This document shows, in pieces, positions 32,594 to 44,309 of a stretch of DNA of 64,000 nt (within the stretch, counting starts at the first letter, position 1; each line of letters starts with the position of its first letter). The position numbers and the translations under genes were made by a program. The notes under the pieces are model-generated. The model worked only from the letters and a program-made list of their open reading frames with translations. It did no database searches and had not been told where the DNA came from. The stretch comes from Flammulina velutipes (lineage: Eukaryota; Basidiomycota; Agaricomycetes; Agaricales; Physalacriaceae): assembly GCA_011800155.1 (NCBI GenBank), contig CM022370.1, positions 3,348,001 to 3,412,000 of the forward strand, read 5' to 3'.

Positions 32594-33418
32594 TCATAAC
32601 AGGAGAGCAGCGCAATGGATGGACCATGCGACGTCGAGGACCTCCCAAACGCCCTCTTCGTGGATGCCCAGCGCGCATACGTTCTGCCACAGACCGCGAA
32701 TTAGGTCGATCGACTGCCTGAGTTGCTGCTTCGACGCTGAAGCTTTCAGCTGCGATCCAAGCTGCTCAACATCTATCTCCGTGCTCTCCGACGACGAAGT
32801 GTGAGGCTGGGAGGAGAAGACGCGAGGGGCATGACATATCCGGCTCAAGAGGATATCCTGTCGGTGGGTGCACAGGTACTCGGATAATGCGGAATAGCTG
32901 GATGGGTGAGGGAGGGGAAGTGCTTGCACCGGTAAATGGTTGTGCGGAAGCTCGGAGGCTTCAGCAAAAGCAGGGAGATTCAAGCAATGCGTGGCGAGAA
33001 CTTCATGATGCACGGGGAAGAGGGATATTTGAGTGGTACCAGGCGCGAATACTGCGAGCGCGTGCGTGGGAGGTAGTTGGCGGGGTAAAATAGCCGGGAT
33101 GGATGATGGGAGGGATGTAGCATTTGGTTCGGAGACAGCAAGACGCGTCTTCGCCAGGGATTGGAGGAATGCTGGACCGAGATGAGTCGCGAGCTGGTCG
33201 CGGACGTAGTCTGCGAGAACGTCGCCTGTGTCGACGTCTAAGGCAATACGAATAGGACGCGGTAGGTGTTGGTTGAGAAGAGTTGGTTTGGCCCGTGCAC
33301 AGCAGACGCGTTTCTGAATGCGAAGAATTTCAGAGCAGGTTTGTCTCCGTCGCGAAGTGCGGCTACGAGTAGTTCTGCGAGTGGTAGTACGAGGAGCAGA
33401 GATATTGGTGAAGGCCAT
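32594..33418 (-). CDS. Clp1-like (clampless) developmental protein
   Basis: One open frame of 274 residues from an ATG at 33418. The recognisable part begins RIALDVDTGDVLADYVRDQL, then LPRQLPPTHALAVFAPG, ISLFPVHHEVLATHCLNLP, YSALSEYLCTHRQDILLS and the ending LIRGLWQNVCALGIHEEG with a helical close. This matches my memory of basidiomycete Clp1 proteins. In Coprinopsis and Ustilago, Clp1 is a mating-type-controlled protein needed for clamp cells and dikaryon growth. It has no enzymatic motif. The first ~50 residues are Arg/Thr-rich, and an alternative frame there also looks protein-like (LVAALRDGDKPALKFFAF), so the N-terminus may involve an unrecognised exon or a frameshift. Naming rests on family resemblance only. 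Confidence 0.65.
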   Translation of the reverse strand: MAFTNISAPRTTTRRTTRSRTSRRRQTCSEILRIQKRVCCARAKPTLLNQHLPRPIRIALDVDTGDVLADYVRDQLATHLGPAFLQSLAKTRLAVSEPNATSLPSSIPAILPRQLPPTHALAVFAPGTTQISLFPVHHEVLATHCLNLPAFAEASELPHNHLPVQALPLPHPSSYSALSEYLCTHRQDILLSRICHAPRVFSSQPHTSSSESTEIDVEQLGSQLKASASKQQLRQSIDLIRGLWQNVCALGIHEEGVWEVLDVAWSIHCAALLL

Positions 33419-34129
33419 TGTTGCTGTGAGGGACTTGGGGTGTATTGAAATCTATCATTGTATCCGGTTCGATTTATACGTCGAGATTTAGGAAACAATT
33501 GGTAAGAGGCAAGGGATGCGGTTGCCTGATGAGGAAGGTAATTCGACTGTGTATGACTATTTGATGGGAGAACACTTGCCTTAAATGGGTACTTTGGGCA
33601 CCCTAATCGAAGACAATGAGGCTCGGAGATGACAAGTACTAATATTAGATCGTTCAGAGATCCGCTAATCATGAATGCAACCAAAGGGCAACGATGGGGA
33701 ATCTTACCACAAATTCCTACGACGTTTCTAGAGCGGTGATTTTCCGAAACAGGACGAGATTGTCAGTACAATCTGGAGAATTTGGCTGCTGGCCGGGATG
33801 GGTAGTAAAGCTGGAGTTGTGGCGCATGGAGAGATACTTATACGTGCTTCTCAGGTATTTGGAGTCTTGGACGAGAAGGTGGGAGAGGAGTTTTGAGTGC
33901 AAAATTGTGACTTTTGTGAGAAGGAAGTATTGCTACGATCCGACGTGAAACGGTCAATATTTGCTTCCGCCAATGACCGTGGGAACTTGAAACTAGTCAG
34001 TCAATCGACATCTGACTCGATTTTATATGACTCTTGACTACGACCATTGCAATCGAAAGGTAATCGTTATTCTTCACCGTAAAGTAGGATAACAAACTCA
34101 CTTTTCACAGCTTTCTCTTTGCCACGAGT
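33419..34129. other. Divergent promoter region
   Basis: About 710 bp between the Clp1-like and F-box genes, which are transcribed away from each other. A 84-codon plus-strand frame (33694-33948) has no recognisable features. No repeats seen. Confidence 0.5.
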
Positions 34130-35665
34130 ATGGAAGCAGCATTACAACTTCATCCCACGCCAATACACGTCCTCCCCCCGGAAATACTCAACGCCATATT
34201 CCTCGCATACCTAGAAGAGGAAATATTGGAAATGAGTCCTCCATCCCACATCTTCAAGGCGCAGAACAACCTTCTGCACGTCTGCCAGCAATGGGCAAGT
34301 ATCGCGTTAGGAGACATTCATCTCTGGCGATTCGTACCCCTTTGGGAGCCCAGTCGAGGCAAATATCCCAAACTACAGGACGATTTAGAAAACTTCTGGG
34401 AGACGGTTGACCGGAGAATTACACCTGCCACTACCCTCTTCGTCGTATGCGACATACATCGCCAGCGGGACCGACAAGTGCTTGGAAGAATTGATAGGCT
34501 CCTCCCGCGAATTTCACAACTCAGTATTCGTCGGGCTGCAAAAGAATCCAACAGAGACAGATCTCTGAACCAGGGGGAAAGCACAGGACCAGAGACCAGC
34601 CTAACGATTGTAGACCAAAAATTTGAGCGCCACTCTGTTCCTTGGATTACAGGTCTACTCGCTCTCATACCACAGATGCAGGTTCTTCACTTACTTTCCC
34701 ACTCATACGACTTGCCGTCTTCCTTTGGCAAGGTTCGACACCTCCGTCTCGGCCAGTCCGATTTTGTCGCTCTCCGTCCCCTCATCGAAAAAAATGAATC
34801 TATCGAAGAGCTATACGCCTCATTGATCCAATGGCAACCATGGCGCCCACATGTTCACAAGACCAACAACAGCATTCGCTACATTAGGATTGGAAAAATT
34901 GACCACGTATTCACCATGCTCATCCTCCTACGATGCGCCAAAAATGTTGAGGAATTTCGTGTGGATTCGTTATTGTATGATCCAAGCGCACGGAATCGAC
35001 CCAACGACGGGATGTTCACAGCCGCCTCGCTCACGCACCTACGCTTCGGAAACCTGGAGGATAATCAGCAGTGTGACTCGGAATTATTTGACAACCTCAC
35101 ACTCCCAGCCCTTCGGTATCTGGACTACGTTCCGCGACCTCACAGTCCGTTCACGAGTTTGAAAGAGCTCCTCGAACGATCGCAGTGCAGCCTCCTTAGC
35201 CTCGTTCTGCGATGCAAGCGCCGCAGACCCTTTCACCTCGACATCATGGACGTCTTTTCCCGTCAGGTTGGACTAGCTGAGCTTTACATTTCCTATCCCC
35301 AGGATGACGTTCTCCTCGAGCCTACCCCGAATGCCATCATCGAATTCTTGGGCATCCCATCCAACCTCCCCAATCTACGCTCTGCCTTCATCCCCATTCA
35401 TTACAAACAGATCACAGAAGTTCAGGCCATGCTGGAAACGAGATTGGGAGACGGCACTAGTACGTCAGCGAAGATGTCGGATTGGACTATCGAAGTGCAG
35501 ACGAAGACGAGAAGCAAAGCCTGGGAGGATATGAGGGCTCGTCATTTCACCATTCTGACTCCTGTCATGGAACAACTGCGCGAGAATGGGTCGACAGTCA
35601 GTTTGCGACACAAATTGAAGATACCTTCGACGTCTTCTAAAATTGTTCTCTATGACACGCTATAA
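34130..35665 (+). CDS. F-box protein with LRR-like C-terminus
   Basis: A single-exon frame of 511 residues. Residues 12-70 form an F-box-like domain: IHVLPPEILNAIFLAYL, then LLHVCQQWASIALGDIHLW. F-boxes bind Skp1 and place substrates on SCF ubiquitin ligases. The rest is Leu-rich with spaced L-x-x-L segments such as LRHLRLGQSDF, SIRYIRIGKID and LTHLRFGNLED, consistent with degenerate leucine-rich repeats used for substrate choice. Large F-box families of this architecture are common in mushrooms and evolve quickly. The substrate is unknown. The intronless structure contrasts with neighbouring genes. Confidence 0.75.
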   Translation: MEAALQLHPTPIHVLPPEILNAIFLAYLEEEILEMSPPSHIFKAQNNLLHVCQQWASIALGDIHLWRFVPLWEPSRGKYPKLQDDLENFWETVDRRITPATTLFVVCDIHRQRDRQVLGRIDRLLPRISQLSIRRAAKESNRDRSLNQGESTGPETSLTIVDQKFERHSVPWITGLLALIPQMQVLHLLSHSYDLPSSFGKVRHLRLGQSDFVALRPLIEKNESIEELYASLIQWQPWRPHVHKTNNSIRYIRIGKIDHVFTMLILLRCAKNVEEFRVDSLLYDPSARNRPNDGMFTAASLTHLRFGNLEDNQQCDSELFDNLTLPALRYLDYVPRPHSPFTSLKELLERSQCSLLSLVLRCKRRRPFHLDIMDVFSRQVGLAELYISYPQDDVLLEPTPNAIIEFLGIPSNLPNLRSAFIPIHYKQITEVQAMLETRLGDGTSTSAKMSDWTIEVQTKTRSKAWEDMRARHFTILTPVMEQLRENGSTVSLRHKLKIPSTSSKIVLYDTL

Positions 35666-35811
35666 ATTAGTACACTTAGCGTCGATGGCTCGCTCGCGGA
35701 GTCCAGTTGAAGACATCCCACACAATACATAACCCATCCTGGGGAACTTACCCGGTCCTTAGGCTTTAGTCTCGTCAAGATGTTTCGTAGATCATACCGT
35801 ATGCATTCGAA

Positions 35812-37912
35812 TTATGACGCTAACAGATTGTCCACAATGCTCATGTCCACTGGGATTCCAGCCTTGTTCAAATATTCGTCATTCCTATTGGCCAATGAAT
35901 ACTGTGAAAAGTGCAAGGAAAAGGACACTTACCAGAACTATCAGCCAATTCATGACGAGTCAGTGATTGGAGCAAGGAGGTGAAAAGAGTAACCTTACCT
36001 TGGAGTAATGTCTCGTTCCCGCGTCACACCTAGATAATAAATATAAGCGGCGAGCAAGGCAAAAAAATCGAAGACTTACAATATTGTTACGATCTGCTGA
36101 CCTTCCTTCCAGCCCATATCTTTGGCAAGTTTCACACAAGCTAGCAGATTACACGCGCTGCTCGATCCTAGAAAGAGTCCGTCATGTTTGACAAGGTAGC
36201 GCGACATGGCTACTGCTTCGGCGTCCGATATCCTGTCGAGTTGTGTTATTTATGCCTCGTTGGTATTAGGCGATTGGCTCACCGGAAGGCATCGTCGATG
36301 ATGGGTAACGCTAACTCAATGTTTTTGGTTAAACGATTGAGGCCACTTTTGACTGTAAGGACATGGATGAAACCATTTCATTAGAGGATTCACGCACATC
36401 CCTTCGACGACAGTATCGACCTGGTGCCGTCGTTTTGTCCCTTCACTCTCCTTGTGACTGTACATGACATCGTGCTTGACCTATCCAACGACCATAAGTC
36501 TCTTCTTTTATCGTCACAAGAAAGATAGGTCACCTTGTTGTATAGCCCACTGCCCTCCGGATCCGCCAAAACGACTAGCACATCTTCGTCCATGCTTTTC
36601 ACGAACCGTCCAATTCCAGCAATAGTCCCTCCGGTACCAGCTCCACTTACAAAAGCCTTCAACCTCCCATTCGTCTGCCTCCATATCTCCGGAGCCGTCC
36701 CGTCAAAGTGCGCATCGAAGTTACTGCGATTCTCAAACTGGTCCGCAAAGTAGCCGCGGGGGCGTAGGACGAAATCAGTGTCATCCATGGGATTGCGCTC
36801 ACCGTCGTCGGCAGAGGTGCTCACGACAAGAGTTGATTGAGTTGAGGAGAGGACATTGGGGCGGTCGGTAGGGATTTCAGCGTGACTTTGTCCGAAGGCT
36901 AGAGCGCGTTGACGAGCAAGGTTCTATGGATGCTACTTTTAGCGGAGATGGTGCGAAAAGGTAAAATCCTTACGACATATTGCTTCTTGTCTACTATGCT
37001 TGCCGGACGTACTCTTTCCACGTCCGCCCCTAGAGAAAGCAAGGCTTTGACTTTTTCTTCTGCGACGTCGTCGGGCATTATGATGGCTGACGGTACATTT
37101 TAGACTCTAGTGCAGCGTCAGGAAGGGTGTCAAACATACTGGCGTCGTAACCTCTAGGTATCCATCAGCCGGTATGTAAATGTGAGAGCGAAAAGCGACG
37201 CACCGCGCACGAGCAATAGTTGCGATAGAAATTCCTGTCGATCCAACTGTTCCTTCGAAAATCCTAGAACCGGTGTGAGGGTGTAAAAAGCCTTGACGCT
37301 CGGCATCTTCAATCACTGGATACTGTTAAGCCTTCCAATCCAATGTTCCCCGAGTCCAGCAAAGTGTACTCACTCCGCAACGCAACGCGGTCCTTGACGC
37401 TACCACCCGGGTTAAGAAACTACTTGGAGTCAATGGGTTTGTAGTGACCGTGTTCGGAAATGTACCTCTGCCTTCCCAAGTATTTCAACACCAAGGGCAT
37501 CGCTGAGAGAGTTTATGCGAACAAGGGGTGTATTTCCTACAATTTTCTTGTTTGTAAATCCATGTTGGATGTTTACCCCGAAGAACACACCAATCAATCC
37601 TGTAACACCAGACAGGATTTCGTCACTCCGGATCTCAATGGGACGAGCCTCAAACTGGGCGTTTATGCGTTCGCGTTTCCTCCGTTCGAATATCAAGGCC
37701 AGAGAGGTGGTCGTTATTGAAAGCGAGAATCCAAGAAAAACGCCGTAGAGAATGTGGCGGATTGTTGGACGCGCCGGAGCCCTAAACCACGATGGTAGCT
37801 GCGGCAGCCATTTTTGAAGAACCAACGAGAGTTCAGCCAATGACATGCGGAGGTCGAGAACGCGTGGAATGGCCGGATGGTGGTCAAAGTCCAAGTTTGA
37901 TCTATGACGCAT
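35812..37912 (-). CDS. Membrane-anchored cysteine synthase-like PLP enzyme (Mcy1/Cys12-like)
   Basis: A minus-strand gene with several small introns, starting at the ATG at 37912 (MRHRSNLDF). Residues about 50-75 form a membrane segment (ILYGVFLGFSLSITTTSLAL) followed by basic residues, so the catalytic part would be tethered to a membrane. The PLP-enzyme body shows IVGNTPLVRINSLSDALG, EGTVGSTGISIATIA, then FVSGAGTGGTIAGIGRF (phosphate-binding loop), DAEAVAMSRYLVKHDGLFLG and SSSACNLLACVKLAKD. It ends NDEYLNKAGIPVDMS and a stop at 35812. The order is that of O-acetylserine sulfhydrylase. The N-terminal anchor resembles yeast Ygr012w/Mcy1 and S. pombe Cys12 on the outer mitochondrial membrane. 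The exact substrate is not proven. Confidence 0.8.
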
Positions 37913-38225
37913 TGATGTAATCGGTGCCACGGCGATGGTAAAGCTTAGTGTATTCTTTCGTTCTCCGTTACTTTTTAGAGGCCATTCTGGTAATGAAGAA
38001 AACTACAATGGCTAGCCAGACCGCTCAGGCCACGAAAAATGAACAAAGAATTTCGGCAAAGGCCGGTGTGATGATGCAACCTCGTGGACAAATAAGCATA
38101 ATCATCTCCTCGCTATCACTGACGACGCCGACGAGCGCTGGGTCCATGTCCAAACGTTAAATATTGGCACGAGACTTTCATCAGTCGATAGGCCCATTCT
38201 TCGTGCTGCGAGAGCACTCCCGATA

Positions 38226-40520
38226 ATGACTGTAACGCAAAGGAAACCGCCCCAGGCAGACGATATAATTTGTGAGTAAACCACTTTATTGTCGGGCGAT
38301 GTGGCGCATGCTGAAGATTGGATACAGTGAATGAGCCAGGCGATGCGTTCCACTGTGACTCGTGTGGCTCAGACCTAACGCACAGCGTCCGTGTTAAATG
38401 TGCGGATCCAGTTTGCGATAATGGAGACGGAGTCGACATCTGTCCAAAATGTTTTTGCACGGGAAAGGAGTTCGCGAACCACAAGAGGGGGCATCCGTAT
38501 CGAGTGATTGTGAGTGGTCGAATGGTAGAAAGACAAAGGCTGACTCCGTCCCAGGAACTCAATTCGTATCCCATCTTCTCGGAGGACTGGGGCGCAGACG
38601 AGTGAGTGTTTCGTTGGCTAGTCGCCGTACTGATGCTGAAGGAATTGTAGGGAGCTGCTGTTGCTGAAAGGAATCGCTCTACAAGGATTCGGCAATTGGA
38701 AAAAAGTGGCAGAGCATGTCGGAACACGGACCAAAGAGGAAGTCGAGAAACATTACAATGAGGTTTACATCAAATCTGAGAATTGGCCCATTCCGGTTCG
38801 TCCTTCATCCCTCTACAGCGCGCATCGATAATCAAGGTATTCGTTAGCGCATGGATTTGGAATTTACCGTGGACCCATTCGAGTTCCAGGATCGTAAACG
38901 CCGGAGAATAAAAGAAATGGACGAAGCTCCCCCTCCCCCCATCAAAGCCGCCCCCGTCTCCCTCCCAGGCATTCATGAAATACAAGGCTACTTCCCGGGA
39001 CGTCTGGAATTTGAGCACGAAATCGAAAACGAGGCAGAGGATCTCGTAAAGGACCTCGAATTCGGTGTCTGTCTAGAATGGGGCGGCGACGAGATCCTCG
39101 AAGACGAAAACGACCCCGAGGTGAAGGCGCGTATTCGATGGGAGGAGGAGAGGAAAAACCTTCTGCCCTTACCCCCGCCGCCGTTGTCCTACGACATCAA
39201 TGGGAGAATACCGGGGAAGGGACCTATGACGAATGGTACGGTCAATGGTTATCATCCCCCTCGAGCGCCATCAGAGAGTGGAAGCATCCGGGGAAGTCTT
39301 CCTCCCAAATTGGAGGATGGAACTGGCAATGCTTCCGGTGACGAGGAGGAAGTAGAGGAGATTACCCAGCCTCCCCCGATAGAGACGAAGGATTCCCTCG
39401 CTTTCAAGTTGACGTTATTGGAGATGTACTCTCAACGTTTTAAGAAACGTTTGGACACAAAAGAGGTTATCCTTGATCGGGGTTTACTCGATTACAAAAA
39501 GGTATGTTAACACGTTTTTCCATGTGTCCGTGAACTAAATATTCGCTCTCCAGATGCAAGCCGCTGACAAAAAGCGATCTAGAGAAGAGAGAGACATCCT
39601 ACATCGCCTACGACCATTTTCCCAACTGCAAACTGCTGCAGACTACGAGGAGTTTTCCGCTGACATCTTATGTATGGATGGTAGCCTGACTCCAACGTTC
39701 TCTCTGACATTGTTACCTGTAGATGAAGCTCTCCTGCGTCAAAGAATTGCTGAGCTACAAAGCTATCGTCGGTTGGGCCTACTAAGTCCCGCGGACATTG
39801 AGAAATACAAGGTCGACCTCCAGAAACGGGTTCGTCTTTTCACTGTTTATCTTTTTGGGTCTCACTCTCATTCTCTGACAGGCCAATGCCAAAGCACATC
39901 GCGAATATACCACGGAAAAGAATAAGCGACAGTCTAGTCACATTGAACCTGATGATCGCGAGGGCACGCCCAACAAAGCAGCCGGTTCCGCCAGTCGTAA
40001 AATACGTACGTTTTCACCAATTCTCATACACCCCAGATGCACTGACCATCCTTCTAGCACAACCACTCAACCTAGCTGGAGCCGCATCCTTACACCTTCT
40101 CTCACCTGCCGAACAAGCGCTATGTTCTATGCTTCGCATCCTCCCCAAGGCGTACTTGATCATCAAAGAGACCTTGGTGAGGGAGTACGCGCGGAGGGGA
40201 GGCAAGCTGAGGCGGCGGGAGGCGAGAGATCTCGTGAAGATAGATGTCAACAAGACGTCGAGGGTGTGGGACTTTCTCGTCCAACAGGGATTCTTAAAGA
40301 TAACTCCTGATACGACGAACGCGATGGCCGCTGCCAACGCTAACGCCATGTGAGTCCATGACTTTTTCGGGCGAATGGCCTCCGACTAACGGGATGCAGT
40401 GCTAGTGCTGCGACGACTGTAAATGGTACTCCAAGCAAGGATTCCACCCAGATTTCTCGCACCCCTTCGATAGCTGCACCGGTCCCCTCTACGTCGAGCA
40501 GCAGTTTAAATGGCTCATGA
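38226..40520 (+). CDS. ADA2: Transcriptional adaptor ADA2
   Basis: A SAGA-complex subunit that partners the Gcn5 acetyltransferase. After a short first exon (MTVTQRKPPQADDI) comes a ZZ zinc finger: FHCDSCGSDL, VRVKCADPVCD, DICPKCFCTGKEF and HKRGHPYRVI. A SANT/Myb domain follows: LLLLKGIALQGFGNWKKVAEH and KEEVEKHYNEVYI. The middle has the ADA2-specific blocks GYFPGRLEFEHEIENEAED and LKLTLLEMYSQRFKKR-type sequence. The C-terminus is a SWIRM domain: LHLLSPAEQALCSMLRILPK, RRREARDLVKIDVNKTSR and WDFLVQQGFLK, then a Ser/Thr-rich tail ending at 40520. At least seven small introns are inferred. All domains are complete. Its 5' end is divergent from the cysteine synthase-like gene, 313 bp apart. Confidence 0.92.
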
Positions 40521-40795
40521 TATACCGACTTGGATTCTTTTATACTTTCAGGGTCTATAACTTGCCTCACGCACCTTCACTTATCTACTTACGCATTGTA
40601 CTCCATCCGCACGCACTGATTTGTATATTATTTGTATTGTATAATGGTCGACTAGCACCTACACCTAGCTAAACGCACACTGAATTCAAACCGAATCGGG
40701 ATAGACGTTGCTCGCGCTATTTGGCAACGTGGTTGCCAACAAATAAAGCCGTGCCACTGGTCCCGAACTGTGCTACTTGCTCAACAACGGCGACT

Positions 40796-41684
40796 ATGGA
40801 TACACCAGCAGGACTGTTTGATTCGTACCACCAGGATTATGACCATATTATTAGCTCTATTCGAGCGAAGCTCGAAGGTGACGCTAAAGACCAGCAAGGC
40901 GGTAAGTGTACACGACTGTTGCTGCGTACCAGGCGTACTAACAATAGAGCCAGAGCAGCGAAAAGCGACACTCAGGAAGGTAGAGATCGAGCTCGACGAA
41001 GCTGATGACATTGTGAGTTCCCCAAAAGACACTACGCACGTCCTTTATAACGATTTGCTAGATTTCCCAACTCGAAGTGGAAATACAAGGGATTCCCCTC
41101 TCCATCCGCCCACAATATTCGTCGCGTTTAAAGCAAGCAAAGCTCGACCTAAATCGGTTCAAAAAGTCTGCCAAGGACCTCCACTCACAGTCCTCTCGGA
41201 ACGACCTCTTGGGCGCTGGGAACAACAGGTTTAGGTCTTCCCCTTCGGACGACCCATATGGCGACGACCGTACACGATTGCTAGCGGGCCATGAAGTTTT
41301 GTCGGACGGAAGTCGACGACTGGCAGACTCTAATCGTATCGCCCTTGAGACTGAACAACAAGGAGCAGATATTCTCAGGAACCTTGCGCGCCAGAGAGAA
41401 CAGATTGAAAATTCCCGGGACATCGTAAGCAGTCTTCTTATTACGATAAGTTCTTTCTCTCACGACTGCCTTGTAGCTCCATACTGCGGACACGTCAATA
41501 GGTCGTGCGTCTGGTACAATAAAGGGCATGATACGGCAGTGAGTATCCGTTTCCGCTTGGTTTCATTCAGTCCGTTGATGGTTGGTGTAGGATGTACAAG
41601 CAACGCGTTGTAATTGGTGCTATCACGGCAGTTCTTATCCTTGTGGTCATCCTCATTTTATACTTCAAGCTTGTCCGACACTGA
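40796..41684 (+). CDS. VTI1: v-SNARE VTI1
   Basis: A Qb-SNARE that acts in Golgi, endosome and vacuole fusion. It starts MDTPAGLFDSYHQDYDHI, continues through the N-terminal three-helix bundle (RKATLRKVEIELDEADDI, ISQLEVEIQGIP), a linker with the conserved DDRTRLLAG, and the SNARE motif with ALETEQQGADILRNLARQRE, followed by LHTADTSIGRASGTIKGM. A C-terminal membrane anchor (AVLILVVILILYFKLV) ends two residues before the stop. Five or six exons are split by 45-60 bp GT-AG introns. The conserved Gln at the SNARE zero layer lies in EQQG-x-x-ILRNL. Length about 220 residues is normal. Confidence 0.92.
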
Positions 41685-42183
41685 TGAAGTCGCTGGCTAT
41701 TTCGCGCCAGAATCTTATTGTCTATCTTAATCTCACCTATTTGTACACTTGTACTTGACTCTATTCACGGACTTTGTTTATTGACACGATGATCGCGGTC
41801 GATCGATGACTGCTGCGAATCTCGGAAGGTAGGGTGAGGCTCGGGTGTCAGTTATTTTGAATCGACGGAGAGAGGGTTTCCCGGGGCCTCTGGAATGCGC
41901 AAAGGTCGCAATGAATTCTAATGTTAATTTTCCCTCTGGATTACAGGCAGTTAATCATGCTCAGCGCCGCTGTATAGCTCCTGTAGTCCACCTAGGGAGC
42001 ACACTTTCGAGCTCAAATGGCAAAAGCTGTACAAAGCCGCTTGGGATCGCGGCAAGCCGAAGCCGCATCCGTAAATGGTCAGCTCAGGGCTAAGACATGG
42101 AGCCATCATTGGAACTACCAAATTTCCATGCCAATGCTTTATAGCTATGCTCGGAGATCAGTCTGAGTCTTCCTTACGACTTC
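41685..42183. other. Intergenic promoter region
   Basis: About 500 bp between VTI1 and the carboxypeptidase gene. No gene, RNA or repeat recognised. Confidence 0.5.
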
Positions 42184-44029
42184 ATGCTATCCTCATTTCT
42201 ATCCATTCCTTCATTCCTATTCTCCCTTCCTCTCATCGCGGTATCGCAATCCGTATCATATGTTGAAAACACCGGAATATGTGAAACCACACCTGGCGTA
42301 TCAGACTATTCGGGCTACATAAATCTTGATAGCAAAAGCAACGACGCCTTTTGGTTCTGGTTTTTTGAAGCTCGGAGCGACCCAGATAACAAACCGTTGA
42401 CTCTTTGGCTGAATGGAGGACCTGGTTGTTCTTCGATGATAGGCCTATTTCAAGGTACGTCCTATGGTGTATGCCCTCTTGACCATTACTGACGTTCATC
42501 GTAGAGCATGGGCCGTGTACAGTGAACTCGGATGAGAAAACTACGTCTTTCAATCCCTATAGCTGGAATAATCACTCAAACAGTGAGTATTTGAACTATG
42601 CCGTCTCGCCACAGTTTAACCGATTTTAGTGCTTTACATTGACCAACCTTTTGGTGCGGGATTCTCCACTGGCCGAGATGTCAACACGACACAGAGCGCA
42701 GCGGAATACATGTGGCAAGGCTTGCAGGTCTGGTTCGCCAACGAAACGTTCAGCAAATATCAAGATCGCGAGTGCGTTCATTACATGTTATCCGCCTCAA
42801 CAACATTGACGAAGGGGCTACAGATTTATCCTGGCAACTGAATCATTTGGCGGAAGATTTGGACCCGTGTTTACACAGTATTTCCACTCCCAGAACGCCA
42901 AGATTGATTCTGGAGATGAGTCCGGTCATAAAATCGTCGTCTCCAAGCTCCTTATCAACAAGTACGTGCATAAATCGTGCTCTCCACACCATGACTTAGC
43001 CATTATCCAGTGGCAAACACGACCCTATCATCCAAATGAATTCTTCAATTGCTTTCGCTCGCGACGCGCCAGGATATGGCTCATTAATCACCAACATCAC
43101 ACTTCTAGACGATATTCAAACTGCGTATAACGAGGAATGTGCTCCTGCTCTGGAGAGATGCGCTAATGGGCGCAATAATACTAGGTGCCGAGACGCCATC
43201 GTCCTCTGCACACACGAAGTCGGTGTTCCCTCATTTGCCAACCGCGATCCAAACGACCTACGCCAAACAAGTACTTCGTCGAGCGACAACGAAGAGCAAA
43301 ATGACGACGACTACAGTGAACAATTCCCTCCCACGTATTACACGAGGTTCATCCGTCGTAACGGTATCAAGAAGGCGATAGGAGCCCGGGGAATGTCCTT
43401 CGACCAATGTGACTCAAGTGTCAAAGCTCGCTTCTCCGGCGCAGGCGAGACAGGACGCTCGTTTTTGTCAAACTTGGCAGAGCTTGCTGACGCGAAGGAA
43501 GTCGACATATTGATATGGGCCGGAGATTCTGATTTGAAGTATGTATAATTTATTCCGACCTGGTCCACACATTGACCTTTCTTCTTCCTCTTAGGTCGAA
43601 TTGGATTGGAGTTCATGATTGCGTCGCGCAGATGTCGTGGTGGGGGAATGAGACCTTTGCCAGCATGCCCTTCACGAACCTCACTTTAGACGGTTCGGAG
43701 GTTGGCACATACAAGGTCGTTCCAGACGGCGTCACGTTTGTGTAAGCCATCACTATCTTCTATCCGATGATCATGTCGTTGAATATGATTCCCATAGCCG
43801 TGTATTCAATGCTGGTCACACCATGCCAGCGTATCAGCCGAAAACCGCTCAAACCATCTTCGCTCGCTTTATCAGTGGTTCCGCGATTGAAGGCTCTCCA
43901 GAAGAAGAAGAAGGAGATTCTAATAGTGGTTCCGACGACTCAGGCAATGCTGATGGTGCACTAATACTACCTCTGCCGATGTGGTGGTCGATGGGCTTCA
44001 TTTCTCTATGTGTCGTAGCCTTTGCATGA
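42184..44029 (+). CDS. GPI-anchored serine carboxypeptidase (peptidase family S10)
   Basis: A secreted exopeptidase with several exons. Signal peptide: [21 protein letters not shown]10 marks: the substrate-binding [33 protein letters not shown], the catalytic Ser in [13 protein letters not shown] (usually ESYGG), then the catalytic Asp in LIWAGDSDL and His in [12 protein letters not shown]. Many Asn-x-Ser/Thr sites (NHSN, NETF, NITL, NLTL) suit glycosylation. The C-terminus has an acidic Ser/Gly linker and a hydrophobic end ([16 protein letters not shown]), as in GPI-anchored carboxypeptidase S1-type proteins, so it probably sits at the cell surface. All three catalytic residues are present. 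Confidence 0.88.
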
Positions 44030-44309
44030 TTCCCAGCATTATACCCATTCATTGACTGACTGGACGGATGTCATCCTAGATAGAGTGTAGCATACTCAGT
44101 ACAATCATTTCACTCCTTAGTATTTAAAGCTTTAATTATCTTACTACGTGTAGCCATTTGTTGTGCAGTGCTCCGTTGTTGATGCCAGAACTGTCCATTA
44201 AATATACACAATGAAATACCCCGGAAGACTGATAAAATGCTAAGCGAAAAATATGAACTATATCGTGTTGTAGATCTCTAAAAGTAAGATAAAGGGTGTC
44301 CATCTATAT
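44030..44309. other. Convergent 3' spacer
   Basis: Short AT-rich spacer between convergent genes, probably both 3' UTRs. Confidence 0.5.
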
